Below, in pieces: positions 15,001 to 26,400 of a DNA stretch of 64,000 bases. Source of the stretch: Angiostrongylus vasorum (lineage: Eukaryota > Nematoda > Chromadorea > Rhabditida > Metastrongylidae). A program made the translations under genes and the position numbers. Positions within the stretch are counted from its first letter, which is position 1, and each line of letters opens with the position of its first letter. Under the pieces are notes generated by a model, which made no database searches, was not told the origin of the DNA, and was given only the letters and a program-made list of their open reading frames with translations. The stretch lies in the NCBI GenBank assembly GCA_018806985.1, contig JADANN010000098.1, positions 930,001-994,000 on the forward strand. Direction: 5' to 3'.

Positions 15001-18000
15001 TTCCACGCTGAGTACTTTAATGTTACAAGCTTGAATTTAGGCAGACGACGATGGTTCAAGAGATCAAGCAGCACAGCTTAAAGCGAAGCTTTTGAAACTC
15101 TTTGGTAGGCTTAGTGCCTCGCAGACGTTATCATCGAAGGTTTGTTACCTTAATAATTATTTATTTTATCTCATGCTGTACAAGTCTAGTAATGAGTCAG
15201 AATTTCATCATAAAATGACAAATGCGGTTAGCCTAAGGAGAATAAAAGTGGGGATTATTTCTTCCATCTATCAGTACTTCTGAAACACTGCCTACTATTC
15301 TCTGAATTTCAGCGAATTTTATCGAATAATTGAAAAAAAGTAATGATTTGTGAAAGTAGTACCCGCTGTTTAGGCTTGGCAGTTGTACGCTTCATTAAAA
15401 CGTCCATCAAACGATGATGTTGAAGAAGGAGAAAAATACATCCAACTTCTTGAGAGGTCTTTGCTTGCTGCCTCCAACAACCCTGTACGTTTGTTTTTCA
15501 CCCTTCAAATATTTCTAGAATCGTTAACACGTTCCCCATAATGTTCATTGGTTTCAATGCGCATCTATTCGGAAATAGTTGCATTTTCTATCTTAAAAGT
15601 TCTTCTTTTAAGTTGAAAGCCACAATTGTAATCCCAGATAGAGATTTTTACTATTTAACTTAAGTAAAAACCTTTAGCTACAACGATTAGAATCTACATG
15701 TTTTTTTCTTCATATCAGCAAAAAAACTTCTTACTAAAGAAAAACTCTGATCTTCAAGAGACCACGAAACGTTTTGTTTTCTGATTTTGTCTTGTGTGCA
15801 CGGTCGCATCTCGAGAAACGAAGGAATTTATTAGATTGTTCGAAAATTAGTGCACTGTTTCTATCTTATCTATCTTTAAACTAAATCAGTCGTATTGATC
15901 GGAATGGAAACGTTCGGAATCAACAATTTTTTGCCAATGAGGAGCAAGTTTGTATATTGCGGTTGGATAAAAAGCTCTTCTAATGTTCTAGAGGCTGTGG
16001 TTCTAGAAGTTCTAGAAGCGATGAAATCATTGGAGGTAGTTTGGATCTCTGCTGGGTTTCTGAAGCATTCCTCGCCCGTAACGTTATTGGGTTGCTTGAT
16101 GAAGTAGTAGTAGGTAGGGTAGAGGTCCCGCGAATATGATTGATGAGGCAGAGCTTCGCAGCTCAGCTTATGCAACCTTTCTGCGTCAGTAATGTGACGT
16201 CTCACAAGCGCTGGCGTGAAGGATTGGTTCCATTCTGTTGACCATTGCGGTGCACACCTGTTGAATTTTTTAGTCGGCTTCGTAGATTTATTGAACATAC
16301 ATCGCCGCAATCGTTTTCAGACCCAGATTCAGGGAGATCTGATGGATTAAACCAGTCGCAAACCACCAAACGGTCAGCATAACGTTCCTTTGGTGGAATA
16401 TCGGCTTTGGGAAATGCTACGGTGCTTCATCGCAGCCAGACCACAAGTCCTCGCTGGCTATTATGGAAAATCCATTTCTCGTCGGACATCACAATATGAT
16501 CAAGAAATGGGTAGTTCTGGTTACGCAGAAGGGGCGCCGACAATACCTCAAAATGGCGATTTCTTCTATTGTCATTCCATTCGTACGACACTCATTTGTC
16601 GAGCATCTTTGGCTTTCCACTTTTCTTTAGATGCTACGGTTGAGTTGAAGTACTAACAAGTAGTTCCTCCGCAAGCTCTCAGACAGTTGCTTGTATGTTT
16701 GCTTCCATCAAGCCCTTCAGTTCATCGTTGTCAATACGAAAAGGACGTCCGCGACCTTACTCATCTTCAACGCCGAATTTGCCACGATATAATTTTCCAA
16801 ATCAACATTGCACAGTGCGTTTCGTTAGCCCTATCATCTTTTGCACCATATCCCATCAATGTTTGGCGCCGTTTCCGCTGTACACATCCGAGTTTAAATT
16901 TCTAGAATTTGATTTATTGAAATAGCTGCTTCTACTTTCGAAATTCTAACCTTTAAATGTTTTTTTAAACCCACCGTTTTTATTGAAATACAATTGTAGA
17001 GAGCGAAAGTGCACGAAATGAGCTTCACTGCGATATCTAAGCATTTGGAGAGAAAAAACTATTGCTAAAATATGTATTTAAAAAAACAGATTTTGTTAAG
17101 CAGGGTGGGATGATCTTCCAGAATTCAACGTTAGTGTTTGCACTTACTGCTTCTGTAGTGAAAATGTGGGAAATTTGCATCGTTCTGTCATTTTTTTAAA
17201 TTTTAATTGGAGCATTTAAAGTAAATATATTGTTAAGAATAAAGCAAGATCTCTCCTATGATTCGATGAAATTAGCATTTCGAGTGCTCCAGTTATCGAG
17301 AAATAACTGGCAGTTGTCAAATGGCCAAGTGTTGATGATGGGACGACCAACTGTTACAGTAATAACGAGCTTGCTTAAACTTTCTACTAAGCTTCGAAAT
17401 CCTGTACCAAGTCTAGTAAGAGTTAACAGAAACCCAATATTTCTCCGAAAGGACCTCATGTTGATAGTGTAATTTAATACTTTTATGTCAACTATCGGAT
17501 TTTTCATTCCTTTTCCCCTCTTCCTTTGGAAAATAAGGTTAAATAAGGTTACAGTTCCTCCATTTTCTATGACAGCAGTTACCTTAGAATTATTTTCAAT
17601 TGTGGTTAGCGTCGTAGGGGTTTGGTGTTTCTGTACAGCTAATAAGATTCAAGTTGAACAAAACCAGTATTAATATTTTGGAATTCTTTAACTCACTAGT
17701 ATTCGGAGTAGGTTTATTATACATAAGATCACTGTGACTGAATACCTTGCAGACTATTATTTATCATTTTCTTCATCTTTTTCTTTTATTGGTTTCTCAC
17801 ATAGTATTTATTCATCCTTGGCTTTTATACATATTTCATATGCAGGATCATTCACGAGTATTCATGCCATTTTCTAGAACTGGAGTAAAGATTTTGAAAC
17901 ATGCTGTTCTGTGCTTTCCAAAGCCGTCGAACTGGCGAATGAGCGTCTTCGATTCGCTTCTTTGAAAGGAGAGGCCGCAGTTAAACAGGCCAAATCTCGT

Positions 18001-18144
18001 GTGAGGATGTCACTAAAGCCACTTATTACCGTTGTCAGGAAAGAGTACGAAAAACAAGGAAACGAACATGTGAATGAAATTACGCTAAAAGTCGCCGAAT
18101 GTTTGGCGGTAGCTGATGCAATTCTATTGGAGGTCTCGAGTTAA
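26..18144 (+). CDS. TTC27: TTC27 (tetratricopeptide repeat protein 27), C-terminal part, 15 exons
   Basis: I recognise TTC27 (yeast relative Emw1) from the order of conserved segments: GKRTRFQE, a RRVERA-like stretch (KRRVERACAQ), LQSLGCTS, ALFLYEKLEMW, then a TPR block with FEAWNNLSSAYIKLGQK. Exons: 26-95, 164-273, 3772-3964, 4032-4175, 8073-8219, 8850-8966, 9411-9491, 9572-9802, 10709-10789, 12581-12676, 13183-13266, 14738-14839, 15041-15139, 15374-15484, 17878-18144 (stop 18142). All have GT/AG borders and consistent phase; most junctions are phase 0. The N-terminal half lies upstream of the window. The family is a helical TPR protein, and its molecular role is not settled. Introns 1, 4 and 14 are large and filled with transposon remnants; the others are short. 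The first codon seen (27) follows an acceptor, so it is not the start. Alignment quality is judged from memory of the human protein. Confidence 0.9.
1888..2199 (+). repeat. MITE-like repeat family A, plus copy
   Basis: It opens with the family start (TTTTTATTTACTGCC), then the core GCTGAGATATTTGCAAAACT, the GTTCACCGCCACACC block, the GCCATCAGCAGTTACCCGTC block and an end near AAATCACAATGTTAACTTTT. At least a dozen copies of this arrangement occur in the window. No coding capacity was seen. Confidence 0.75.
2208..2398. repeat. Foldback element with 40-bp perfect inverted arms and a hammerhead-like centre
   Basis: The arms 2221-2260 and 2339-2378 are exact reverse complements over 40 bp and extend imperfectly to 2208 and 2398. 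Between them, on the minus strand (2335 to 2298), is the CTGAAGA / hairpin / GAAACGTC motif of the hammerhead-like family. The terminal motif CCGAGGTTAATAGAAAGTCG follows at 2408. The element sits inside or between family A repeats in TTC27 intron 1. Confidence 0.75.
2436..2660 (-). repeat. MITE-like repeat family A, minus copy
   Basis: Reverse orientation of the family: TGGTGTGGTGGTGAACGCG, GGAAAAGGTAACAGCGCCCT, then the rc core GTTTTGCAAATATTTCAGCA. It faces the plus copy at 1888-2199 with the foldback element between them. Confidence 0.75.
2928..3362. repeat. Foldback/hammerhead-family element, degenerate
   Basis: The left end has AAACCGACTTTTTAAACCTC, the inverse of the family terminal motif. 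The right part (about 3275-3317) has a decayed hammerhead-like stretch ending GGAAACGTCAGCT, then the family tail with an AACAACCTCTTGTTTGCTTA stretch. The core CTGANGA is interrupted (CTGAATGGA). Confidence 0.5.
4248..4510. repeat. Foldback/hammerhead-family element, short copy
   Basis: Left arm: the terminal motif near 4250, then AGCAAGCACGAGGTGTTATT and a minus-oriented CTGACGTTTCGG motif (about 4347-4380). Right arm: CTGAGGAAGGCGAAATCCAC (4421) and the tail TAACACCTCGTGTTTGCTGA. The two arms are separated only by a small internal hairpin. It lies in TTC27 intron 4, just after exon 4. Confidence 0.65.
5190..7010 (-). mobile_element. RTE-type non-LTR retrotransposon fragment (reverse transcriptase), degenerate
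   Basis: The minus-strand reading gives LINE reverse-transcriptase landmarks in order: a linker with AHRSFANYKTKMNALRR (about 6920), the palm motif LTFIDLKKTFDS (about 6320), GVVRQGGTISPKLFTATL (about 6130), the catalytic RFADDIVLITPN (about 6010) and a C-terminal NDNRWTREVGDWIPRDVK (about 5430). The frame shifts several times and no intact ORF remains. The element lies antisense in TTC27 intron 4. No endonuclease domain is seen upstream of 7010, so the copy looks 5' truncated. Confidence 0.8.
7551..7805 (+). repeat. Diverged copy of repeat family A
   Basis: Weakly preserved blocks in family order: GTACAATGTGAAATAGAACC, GATTACCTTTTCTGAGAGCT, CTCTCAACCAGTTTTTTTAC, and a TGATGGATGATTGCCG block. 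Too diverged to place the ends. Confidence 0.35.
11500..11705 (+). repeat. MITE-like repeat family A, internally shortened copy
   Basis: Family start (TTACAATTTTTCACGGC), core (CTAAGATATTCGCGAAACCC), GGACCGCAGGTGTTTGCGGT, then the GTTCACCACCACACCATTCG block joins directly to TATCTCAGCATCATGGTGG, so the middle is deleted. It lies in TTC27 intron 9. Confidence 0.7.
13021..13140. repeat. TA/CATA microsatellite
   Basis: Alternating TA and CATA units with interspersed TATACACACATGTG, strongly self-complementary. It lies in the TTC27 intron before exon 11 (13183). Confidence 0.85.
13758..13784 (-). other. G-quadruplex-forming motif (minus strand)
   Basis: On the plus strand there are three CCCCCCA repeats flanked by further C-runs; the minus strand therefore has four G-runs of at least three separated by single T's. 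This fits the G4 consensus with one-base loops. It is in TTC27 intron 11. Confidence 0.7.
15836..16990 (-). mobile_element. Mariner-type transposon remnant in TTC27 intron 14
   Basis: The minus-strand frames keep mariner transposase landmarks from 5' to 3': GRGRPFRIDNDELKGLMEAN (about 16760), FLDHIVMSDEKWIFHN (about 16490, the first catalytic D region), MLTVWWFATGLIHQISL (about 16390), LHKLSCEALPHQSYSRDL (about 16160, the third catalytic region, PPYSPDL in intact elements) and a C-terminal IQPQYTNLLLIGKK. Stops and frameshifts are present, so it is inactive. It resembles hookworm mariners such as bandit, from memory only. I could not identify terminal inverted repeats with confidence. Confidence 0.75.
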
Positions 18145-18235
18145 GCTTTTAGAGCATTGTTGATATTATTCGAATTGGCGGAAAATGAACACTGCACCTT
18201 GAAAAAAATCCTTCAGCAGTATATTACGATACATA

Positions 18236-19216
18236 CTTCATTACTCACTCATTTGGAAACCTGCATGTCCCGTCTTCACGAGTAGCCTAGGATACAGCAC
18301 ATTCTCCACTCGTCTTTTTCGCGCAGTCGTTGTCCATGGTAATGATCTGCTTCGAACATGGTGACGTCCACGAGGCCCATCCCGAAATCCTGAAGTCGTT
18401 ACCATCTGCGAATGCGGGTGGTTAACGTAAGACGCGAATACGTTTGCCCATTGATTATATGTTCTTGGAGTCCATATCACTGTTCTTTTCGTCCATCTAT
18501 TACCTGCTGTTAATATATGATGGGCCCGTCCGTGGCTTCACTATCGATGTGTACTCTCCTTGATCCAGAAGATAGTATAGATTTTGAAGATCTCAGCTGC
18601 TCATTCTGGTTAGACGTTATGGGTGCCGATCAAATTCTAGAAGACGTATTTCAAGTGCTCCATGAATGGTGCACAAAATGCTTGACGGTGTGGAGGTATC
18701 AGCCCACGTCTTTGCTGCATAGTAGAGCGAGGAATAGTGAGTCGAAGAGGTAAGTGCGGAGTCTTGGGTCTATTAGCTGGATGCTGAATTCTTCGAGAGG
18801 ACCCAATGTGGTTTATGGCGCTCTGTTTCTGTCTAATTCTTCCTTCATGTTTTTTTCCATATGCATTGAACGTCCTAGGTACAAGGTGGTTTCTGTAATC
18901 AGAGAACCATATCCTATTCGATTTGTTCGCCTTGGTACCGTGAATTCTTCGTTGACTGGCTCTTCGTCCTATTTATGCACAATCCAACCTTCTTACCTCT
19001 TTTGTTGAGTTTGCCAAACATCTTCTCTGCCTCATTGGTTTCTCCGTGAAGAGACGCCGATGTCATCACTAAAGTGAAGGTTTAACGGGAATTTGCTACG
19101 AATGCGTATGCCCTTCTCGTTCCAGTCGAGTGACTGCGATGCAGCTCTAAACAGCTTTGGTAGGACGATTTCGCCTTGTCGGGCTCGTTTTCTTTTGGAA
19201 ATGGTAAGGAGTCGAT
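18236..19216 (-). mobile_element. RTE-type LINE fragment, 3' part
   Basis: Minus-strand reading: RARQGEIVLPKLFRAA, LDWNEKGIRIRSKF and FSDDIGVSS (palm, decayed FADD), then YLGRSMHMEKNMKEELDRNR (about 18870), LRTYLFDSLFLALLC, and the C-terminal repeat-like tail WANVFASYVNHPHSQM (about 18430). This is the order of the reverse transcriptase C-terminal half. It starts right after the TTC27 3' end and reads toward it, with frameshifts. It belongs to a different subfamily from the 5190-7010 copy. Confidence 0.7.
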
Positions 19217-19596
19217 GGGAAAGCTGTTTTATGTATGAAAACTGTATTATCTAAGAGTCGTAACGCAGCTTACGGTACGTTTGTGTTCAGCAGCTTGTAA
19301 ACCCACATTGCATTACACTGTACATTTTTCCATGTATTCCTCCTTTCCTATTTTCATCGTTTCCAAGCTCTAAAATGTTCTCTGTATGGTAATTGTTTCA
19401 CCAATTTGGATTATCTAAACTTTTGACCACAGTAGTCACTATTCTATGGCAAAAGCCCTTCAGTTTGCCTAAACAGAAAGAAATAATGACGGACTAACAT
19501 GATATTAGATTATATCAGTCATCTTTAAATAAACATAAAAAGCAAGTGAACGAAAAAAAAAGTGATGCATTAGTTTTCCAAAACCATTCTGTGATT

Positions 19597-19626
19597 CTGT
19601 TGTTGTTGTTGTTGTTGCTGTTGTTG
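19597..19626. repeat. (GTT)n microsatellite
   Basis: Eight GTT units with one GCT interruption. The same trinucleotide recurs in the arms of the foldback just downstream. Confidence 0.8.
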
Positions 19627-19817
19627 GAGCAGTTGTTAAGTTTCACTTTGTTGGCTTTGTTACATATTCTTTTATTGTTATTATAACGAATATTAAAAAA
19701 TTTATTCATACTCCAAAAAACTGCAGTGATTATTCAATGTAGTGAATATGTACGGAACCAGCATAGAATAGAAGCTGTGCATATTAACCCACTTTGTGGG
19801 AAGTTTCGTTTCGTATA

Positions 19818-20130
19818 TTTATTTATATGATCTTATAAACTGATCTTCTTTAGCTGATGCGAGGTTGGTATAGGTCTTCGTTGTCGTTGTCGTTGTTGAA
19901 AGTAGCTAGTTGTTCTTGTTGGTCGATGGCTGACGTTTCGCCGATTTCGCCTTGCTCAGAGCCGTGATGTTACGAGTGGGACGAGCCCGGCTGTGAGGAA
20001 GGCGAAATCTCCGAAACGTCAGCCATCGACCAACAAGAACAACAGCAACAACAACAACAACGACAACGAAGACCCACGCCAACCTCGCGTCAGCCAAAGA
20101 AGATCAGTCTATAGGACCATATATATAAAT
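19818..20130. repeat. Large foldback (about 120-140 nt arms), hammerhead-element family
   Basis: The left arm (about 19818-19960) and right arm (about 19989-20130) are inverted copies: TATATTTATTTATATG / CATATATATAAATATA, GATCTTCTTTAGCTGATGCG / CGCGTCAGCCAAAGAAGATC, GTTGTTCTTGTTGGTCGATG / CATCGACCAACAAGAACAAC. The centre carries two opposed, decayed hammerhead-like motifs (minus 19929-19962, plus 19989-20024). In both, one core base differs from CTGANGA. Confidence 0.75.
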
Positions 20131-20440
20131 ATACCAACCATCTATGCGGAGGTTTATAGAAAGTCGGTCTTTTGAGTTATTTCTTTTCGTAGTTTTCATC
20201 TTTTTCTAACACAACCACCTTTGGAAATATTGTGAGCTGCTAGAAAGCGGTGTGCATTGTTTAAAAAAGCCTTTATCTAAGAAATAAGTGGACGACAGTG
20301 CTGTTGGAACTATCTAGACTACTAATTCTGCTACAAATTTCAACGGTTATTACCCTATATACGTAATAAACTTGGAAGAGATCAAACGCCTTGGCTTTTC
20401 ACTTGTCGAAGCCAGCAGGGATAATTAGATTCAATGGGAA

Positions 20441-23400
20441 TCATTGTTCTTTCTGACCGATGCTTGGTTTCTCACACCATTCTAGGCGTTTCGTTTTCTT
20501 GTTAAATTTGAGACCGACTGAAGATCTCTTGAACACCGTGCAGCACACGTCCTGCGGACACCGTAGTCCGTTCGCAGCGACGTTGGCTTTCACTCGTGCT
20601 ATCTCCTCGGACCACGGCAGATCGTCTAAATCGAGATGCTTTACTCATTCTCGTCTGTGTCCGTCTAATGTTTAGCGCAAGCATGAGGCACTTTGAATTT
20701 GAAACAGAAATTGAAAGACGTAATAGTCATTTCCATTCATCCATTCATATCCCTTCGCGCCAAACCCTTATCACTATCCCTTCTCAATTCCTCACTGCCT
20801 CACGGTATCTGAACAGGTTCCCAGGTGCTATGAGCTTATGTGTATGAAGAAGGGTTCATCTTCCTGTTCCTATTATATACCTTACTTCGTAAAGAATGGC
20901 CGCTAAAGTACAAAGCATTTTTAAACATTTGGATTGACAATGAATTGAATGCTAGCGTGGACTAACTAGGGTTCACCTGCAGGAGTATATGCCCTGTGTT
21001 CGTTTTCCAATTTTGTTAATTTGATTTGCAAAGATCTATGGTATCACTGGATAGAGTTAAAAAATAAAAAAAAGGGAAGGAAATGGAAAGTAAGAAGAAG
21101 AGCCGAGTACAACAAAACCGAATTTGTAGGTTGGTGTATTGCATATTCTTATCTGTCCTTTTATTACTTATTAATGGAAAAGAATCAATTCTCACTATGA
21201 TGGGAAATTATTGCTGTCAGCCACTCATTTGCTGACTACCTCATTGGAGAAATCATTTTTCAAATTCATCCCTCTGAACAGGCAGAAATTGCCAACTCAT
21301 CCCATTTCAAGACCTTATTACACTTGTAGATTGTGATTTACCTGAAACAACAACGGTTTGGTTCTGCATCTTCATCCATTCTTTTCCTTCATCACAAGGT
21401 CTGCTCTCCATACCACAATATACACGACTGTCACAGTCCCTCCGTCGATGCTGCATGCCATCTGCACACTTCGACCATTCGGTTTGGGTCTCCGATGGAA
21501 CCACCACTTTTTGACGAGTGTCTAAAGTTGATTTCCTTTTATGTTTAAATTTTTTTAAAAACAGGACAACATTTTGTTCCGTTCATAAGCTTACATGATA
21601 AGAAGAAACAAGAGACGGAAAAAAAGGAGATAAAGTGGGTGATTACTGATAGCAGAGATAGAGTAAAAACATGGCTAAGAGAAAGGCAAAGCAAGGGTCT
21701 TCGTTGATATGATGGATAGCATGTGAGCCGCCGCAAAGACTAATCGCAGGTTCGGAACCCGACCCGAGGTTCCGAGTTATGCAAATGTCTCAGCATTTCT
21801 GTAGTTGTTTTGTATTCGGTTCGATCTGTTCACTTGTATGTATGGTCGACGAAAAACTCTGGGTTTTTTGTGCTTCGGCTGCTGATTGAGAATGTCTTTG
21901 CCCCCTTATGAATCTCTTTGATTGTTGCTCGGGGGTATTTTTCTTGAAATCCTAACACAGATTTGCTAGAGCGTTTCTAGGTTCTTTAAAGACTGCATTT
22001 AGTCGCCTGTCATTGTATTTGGAATGGAATTTCACCTGAAAAGTTTACTACCAACTCTCGAATCCCAAAGAGATGAGGAGCTTCGTTGGCCCAGGGACAG
22101 GTCGAACCAGATAGTGCGTGTACTGCACTGCATCTCTAGAAGGTGCAACTGGCCAACATTTCTGTCTCTTTGGTGCTCTACACTGGTGTCCAAGGATTTT
22201 GGTGGCATAAGTACATAATAGGAACTATTAAGAAAAGGTGTGGGCTTGCAAAAAACAGAAGAGTGGTCGTTTCTGAATGACAAAAAGCAAAAACAGAACT
22301 AAATGATGTAACCTGTCGTGCAGTGACCACAATTCTAGACGCCTAATTAACATAGTTTCTGCAGCAGTAAACTAGAGCTCATTTTGTTCAAATGTCATTT
22401 GAGCCGTTTAGCTCTGAACTCTTTAAAGTCACTAGTGATATCCCAAACAGTTTCCAAACCTTCATGGAGAACTACACAGAAGTGGATACTGTATATTAAC
22501 TAACGATTTACCGAATATTGTAGCGGCATGTAGTCGTTTCTGTACTCGTGGTTCGTCGCAGCCGATTTCGAAGTAATCCACAATGTCCGTGTTTTCCTCG
22601 GTAAACAGGTCTTTCTGTGTGTGACGGTCCTCAGAATTCAGGATGCAGTTTAACTGACTCTCCTTAACAAACGACAAGATATAAAGATTCAGCTAATAAA
22701 GACGGTAAAGGTTAACACAATTGAATGCAAGGAAATTAAATAAGCTATGATATCTTCACTTTGTGAAAATGGTGAAATCTGCCAAAAAAGTGATGATGTC
22801 AAAAAATTAGATGTCGCTTGGTGAACGATGCAAGAACCTAATGCTAAATATTACGATCAGATCACTACTGAATCGATGAAAAGCCCACAGTCAAGTGATT
22901 GGGAAGTGTCTTGCGTAAAACAAGCTCCACATCTATTTGCAAGTAAGACATGAGCGTACTCAGACCCAATGGCAGATCTCGGTAGGCTACTCGTGAAAAT
23001 CTTTCACCAAAACTACCAGTGATGAAAGGTCTCGAACGAAAAGCGTAGAGCTGTCGGCGTACTCTAGGAAGTCGGCCCACTTCGCAACTCCAATAAAAAT
23101 TAGACTAAGTAGAGAACAAAAAAAGTAGTAGTAAAATAACTACTGAATAAAAACTACAAAAAAGAGTGATGGGATCTGACCTCGAAAAAAATACATTCCG
23201 CTGGTACAATTGAAGCCAAATATTTTCTGGCTGTCAAAGCAGTGCTCGAAGCAGATCTCAAATGAACTGGCATCGGTGACAGCCTCGGCAAATCCGACCA
23301 AAATCATTTGTGGAAATCGTGGAAACGATGATGAACACTTTCTGAAAGCATGAGTCACCTAAAATCTGAAATAAAGAAAGCGCCGACAATTCTATTTCAT

Positions 23401-26400
23401 GTGGAAAGATCGACCTTCAGTCGAATCCTAAGAAGACGATGTTTGTAAGAGACGCGTCTATTCCTGACGTTCGATTCAGGTAATTTCATCAAATGCTTAA
23501 TCTGTGTGAATCTGGGTCTTGAACTCAAGATGAAGAACAACTTGTTCCTAGAACTGAGCACGAGGAGACGAAAGGATCATGAAGCTTTTTAATGATATCG
23601 AGTATGCATCCATGAGAAGATGCAATGAAGAGTACAAAAAGTATGAGTCCATGCCCACCTTTTCGACTCTACAATTCTTCCTGCCTTAAGCTAGGCGTCA
23701 TACACCTGAACGATACGTAAGCAGGATGAATGTCATTTAGCCTACAGTCGAAAAGGAGATGCTGGGAGTATCTCATATCATATAATTGGGAGAGGGAATC
23801 CAAACTTCCGACATATGTCAATATCCAACATTATCAGAGACGCAGTTGAGCACACCAAAATTTTGAAAATTAGGTGGCCCGAACATGTGATCCGTCAGAA
23901 CGACAACCGATGGATATGAGCAGTCAACAAGAAGACTCCGCGGTATGTAACGTGCATGCAAGGAAGATCAGCTATTTGATGATCAGATTCTTCACCAAGA
24001 AACTTGATGGAAGATATGATGCTCGATAAGTCTTTAAAGTGAGCGGAGTCCACTACTGGACATGGAAGAGAGCCTTGTAGACTATTAAACTACTTTGCTG
24101 GCGCATGCTGTAGCCATGGTCACCTTCTACCATAGACGATTAGGTAATATTAAATTAATGTGAGGAACGTACTACAGGAATTCCAAAGTATGGCGGACTA
24201 AGGATAAAGTTGTAACCATCGTACGAAATGATCTTAATTAACACGGTTTTCCGTCTTTTTGTTGCGTTGCTGCTTTTGCATGGCGCGAAAAACCTGATGA
24301 GTTTTTTTCTTTTTTGTTGTTGTGTATGAAATCTCGAAAATGAATACACTCTATCATCGGTGCGTCACATTCCCACAAAGCCATTTTTGGAAACCACTTA
24401 AGTCAAGAAACCATTTTGAGACCAAAGAAAATAAAGCGAGCCTTTCTGGACTGTCAGTCACGCATATTTTCTCGTAGTAGAAGGCGTCCGTACGCTGTTG
24501 AAGTTGGCCATTTCCAACTGGAACAGCCGTCTCTGACGAGAATGAGCAGTTCGGCCGCACGAAGTCGAATGATCGGCAATCTAATGCATGCCCAGAAATC
24601 TGAACAGAGGTGTACATGGTCAGCCCTATGGCTGCAACAAATACAGGAAGAAATAATTGTAAAACAGCTCAGGTGTAACAAAGTGGGTTAAATCAGCAAT
24701 TACCATTGTCGCATTTTTTTACTAATAAAGTATGATAACTTAACAATGATGCTGAGATATTTGCAAAATTCCGAACCGCAGGCGTCTGCGGTGGGAAACG
24801 AACACGCTATTGCCCTTTTCCGGGGTTGACGCGTTCACCACCACACCATGCGGGTCTTTTGCTTCGCCTCTCTCAACTAGTTCTATCGATCAGTGCCATC
24901 AGCAATCACCCGCCAACGGGATTGATCTGGTGAGCCCAAATCGGCAATGAACCCAGTTAAGTTGAGGCTATAGTCCAAATCACAATATTAACTTTTTATT
25001 TACTATCTATTACAATTTTTCACGGCAGGGTATTATAAGTGAGAGAACCCAATTATGCTGAGATATTTGCTGAATGAAACGGTGAGAGGTGAAAAGAAGG
25101 ATCCGCATGGTGTGGTGGTCGTGAACGCATTAGCACCCAAAAAGGGTAATAGCGCGTTAGTTCCCCCACCGCAGACACCTGCGGTCCGGAGTTTTGCAAA
25201 TATCTCAGCATCATTGTGGTTGTGTCACACAATACCCTGACGTGAAAAAATTGTAACAGCCGGTAAATGACAAGATTAGCATTATGATAACTTCGTTTTT
25301 ATTTCACACAATCGGCCAGTTGATGAGGACTTTAGACATTCTGTCCTTAACATCAACTTTAGAAACTTTGAAAAGTATTGGAAATTCACTTGTCACTTAT
25401 ATCATCTAAGGAGCTACACAGGCTTGAATTATTAATATTTTTCGAGAATATTATGAATTTGAAGCATTTTAAAGACATCTCGCAATATCGATCACCTACC
25501 GACAACATCTCTGTAAAACTTCATGAGTGATCTCTTCATTAGAAAACCTTGCAAATCGCATTAGACATTACAATTTAGCATATTGGGAATATCCCTTAAA
25601 AATATTAAGGGCGACAGATCAAAATGTGTGGCATAGGAATTCGTCACTATCAAGAGGACTGCTGTTATTTTTCTCTTTCCTTGCAAGTTCCTACTAGTTA
25701 CTACTACTTCAGTCGGATGGCGTGTGGTCTGCATGCTGCTCAACACAAACCACAGTAAAGAACAAAGTCGGTACTGAAAATTACAAATCCCTGTTATAGA
25801 CAACGATCCTGATGGGGAGAAATGATTGCAAAGTATGCTCACGCCAGCAGTACTCGTACCGTTGGACTATGGAAGAAGCCAAGGAGGATGTTTTGAAGCT
25901 ATTACTTCTGAGGAAACAGTCATGTCACTTCAGAAATGAAGAATTCGTCGCTTTGGCTGCGAGCACAGTTTTTTGTTCATAGGTGGATTAGTTCCCAAAT
26001 CGAAACGAATTTTCGCCCAAAATTAAGTGGGATGTCTAATTTTTTTCTTTAGGTATGTGTTAACTTACTACTACCCTTATTAAATTAAATTTCTCTCGGA
26101 ATTTGTATGAAACAGCCGCTACTTTTAAATCTCCCACAAGCGTTTCATAAAGTTTCAAAATCTTCATGGGAAAACCAAGACGAAGTATTTTCTGGTAGGA
26201 ATAGTACTTCATGTTGCCACGACTTGTATTGAAATTGAAATGAATTTAGGTTTGCTGGTTATACGTTGATAACGGACATCTGATTGGTTGAAAAGGGAAG
26301 ACTTTAACCAACGAGTCGCCAATAGTACGTTTAGTAAGGGATCGGATGTCACCTATTACCTAACCCTTTACTCCTTATGAACTCTGTAAAGGAAATGAAA

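Noticed and set aside
20460..20675. Plus-strand ORF opposite the last PAN-gene exon
   Set aside because: Low-complexity basic/serine content. The minus frame in the same stretch joins the TSP1 exon in phase, though through a weak acceptor.
22865..23080. Minus-strand ORF between two PAN exons
   Set aside because: It does not look like a PAN segment, and the flanking PAN halves join directly if the homopolymer next to 23185 is one base shorter.
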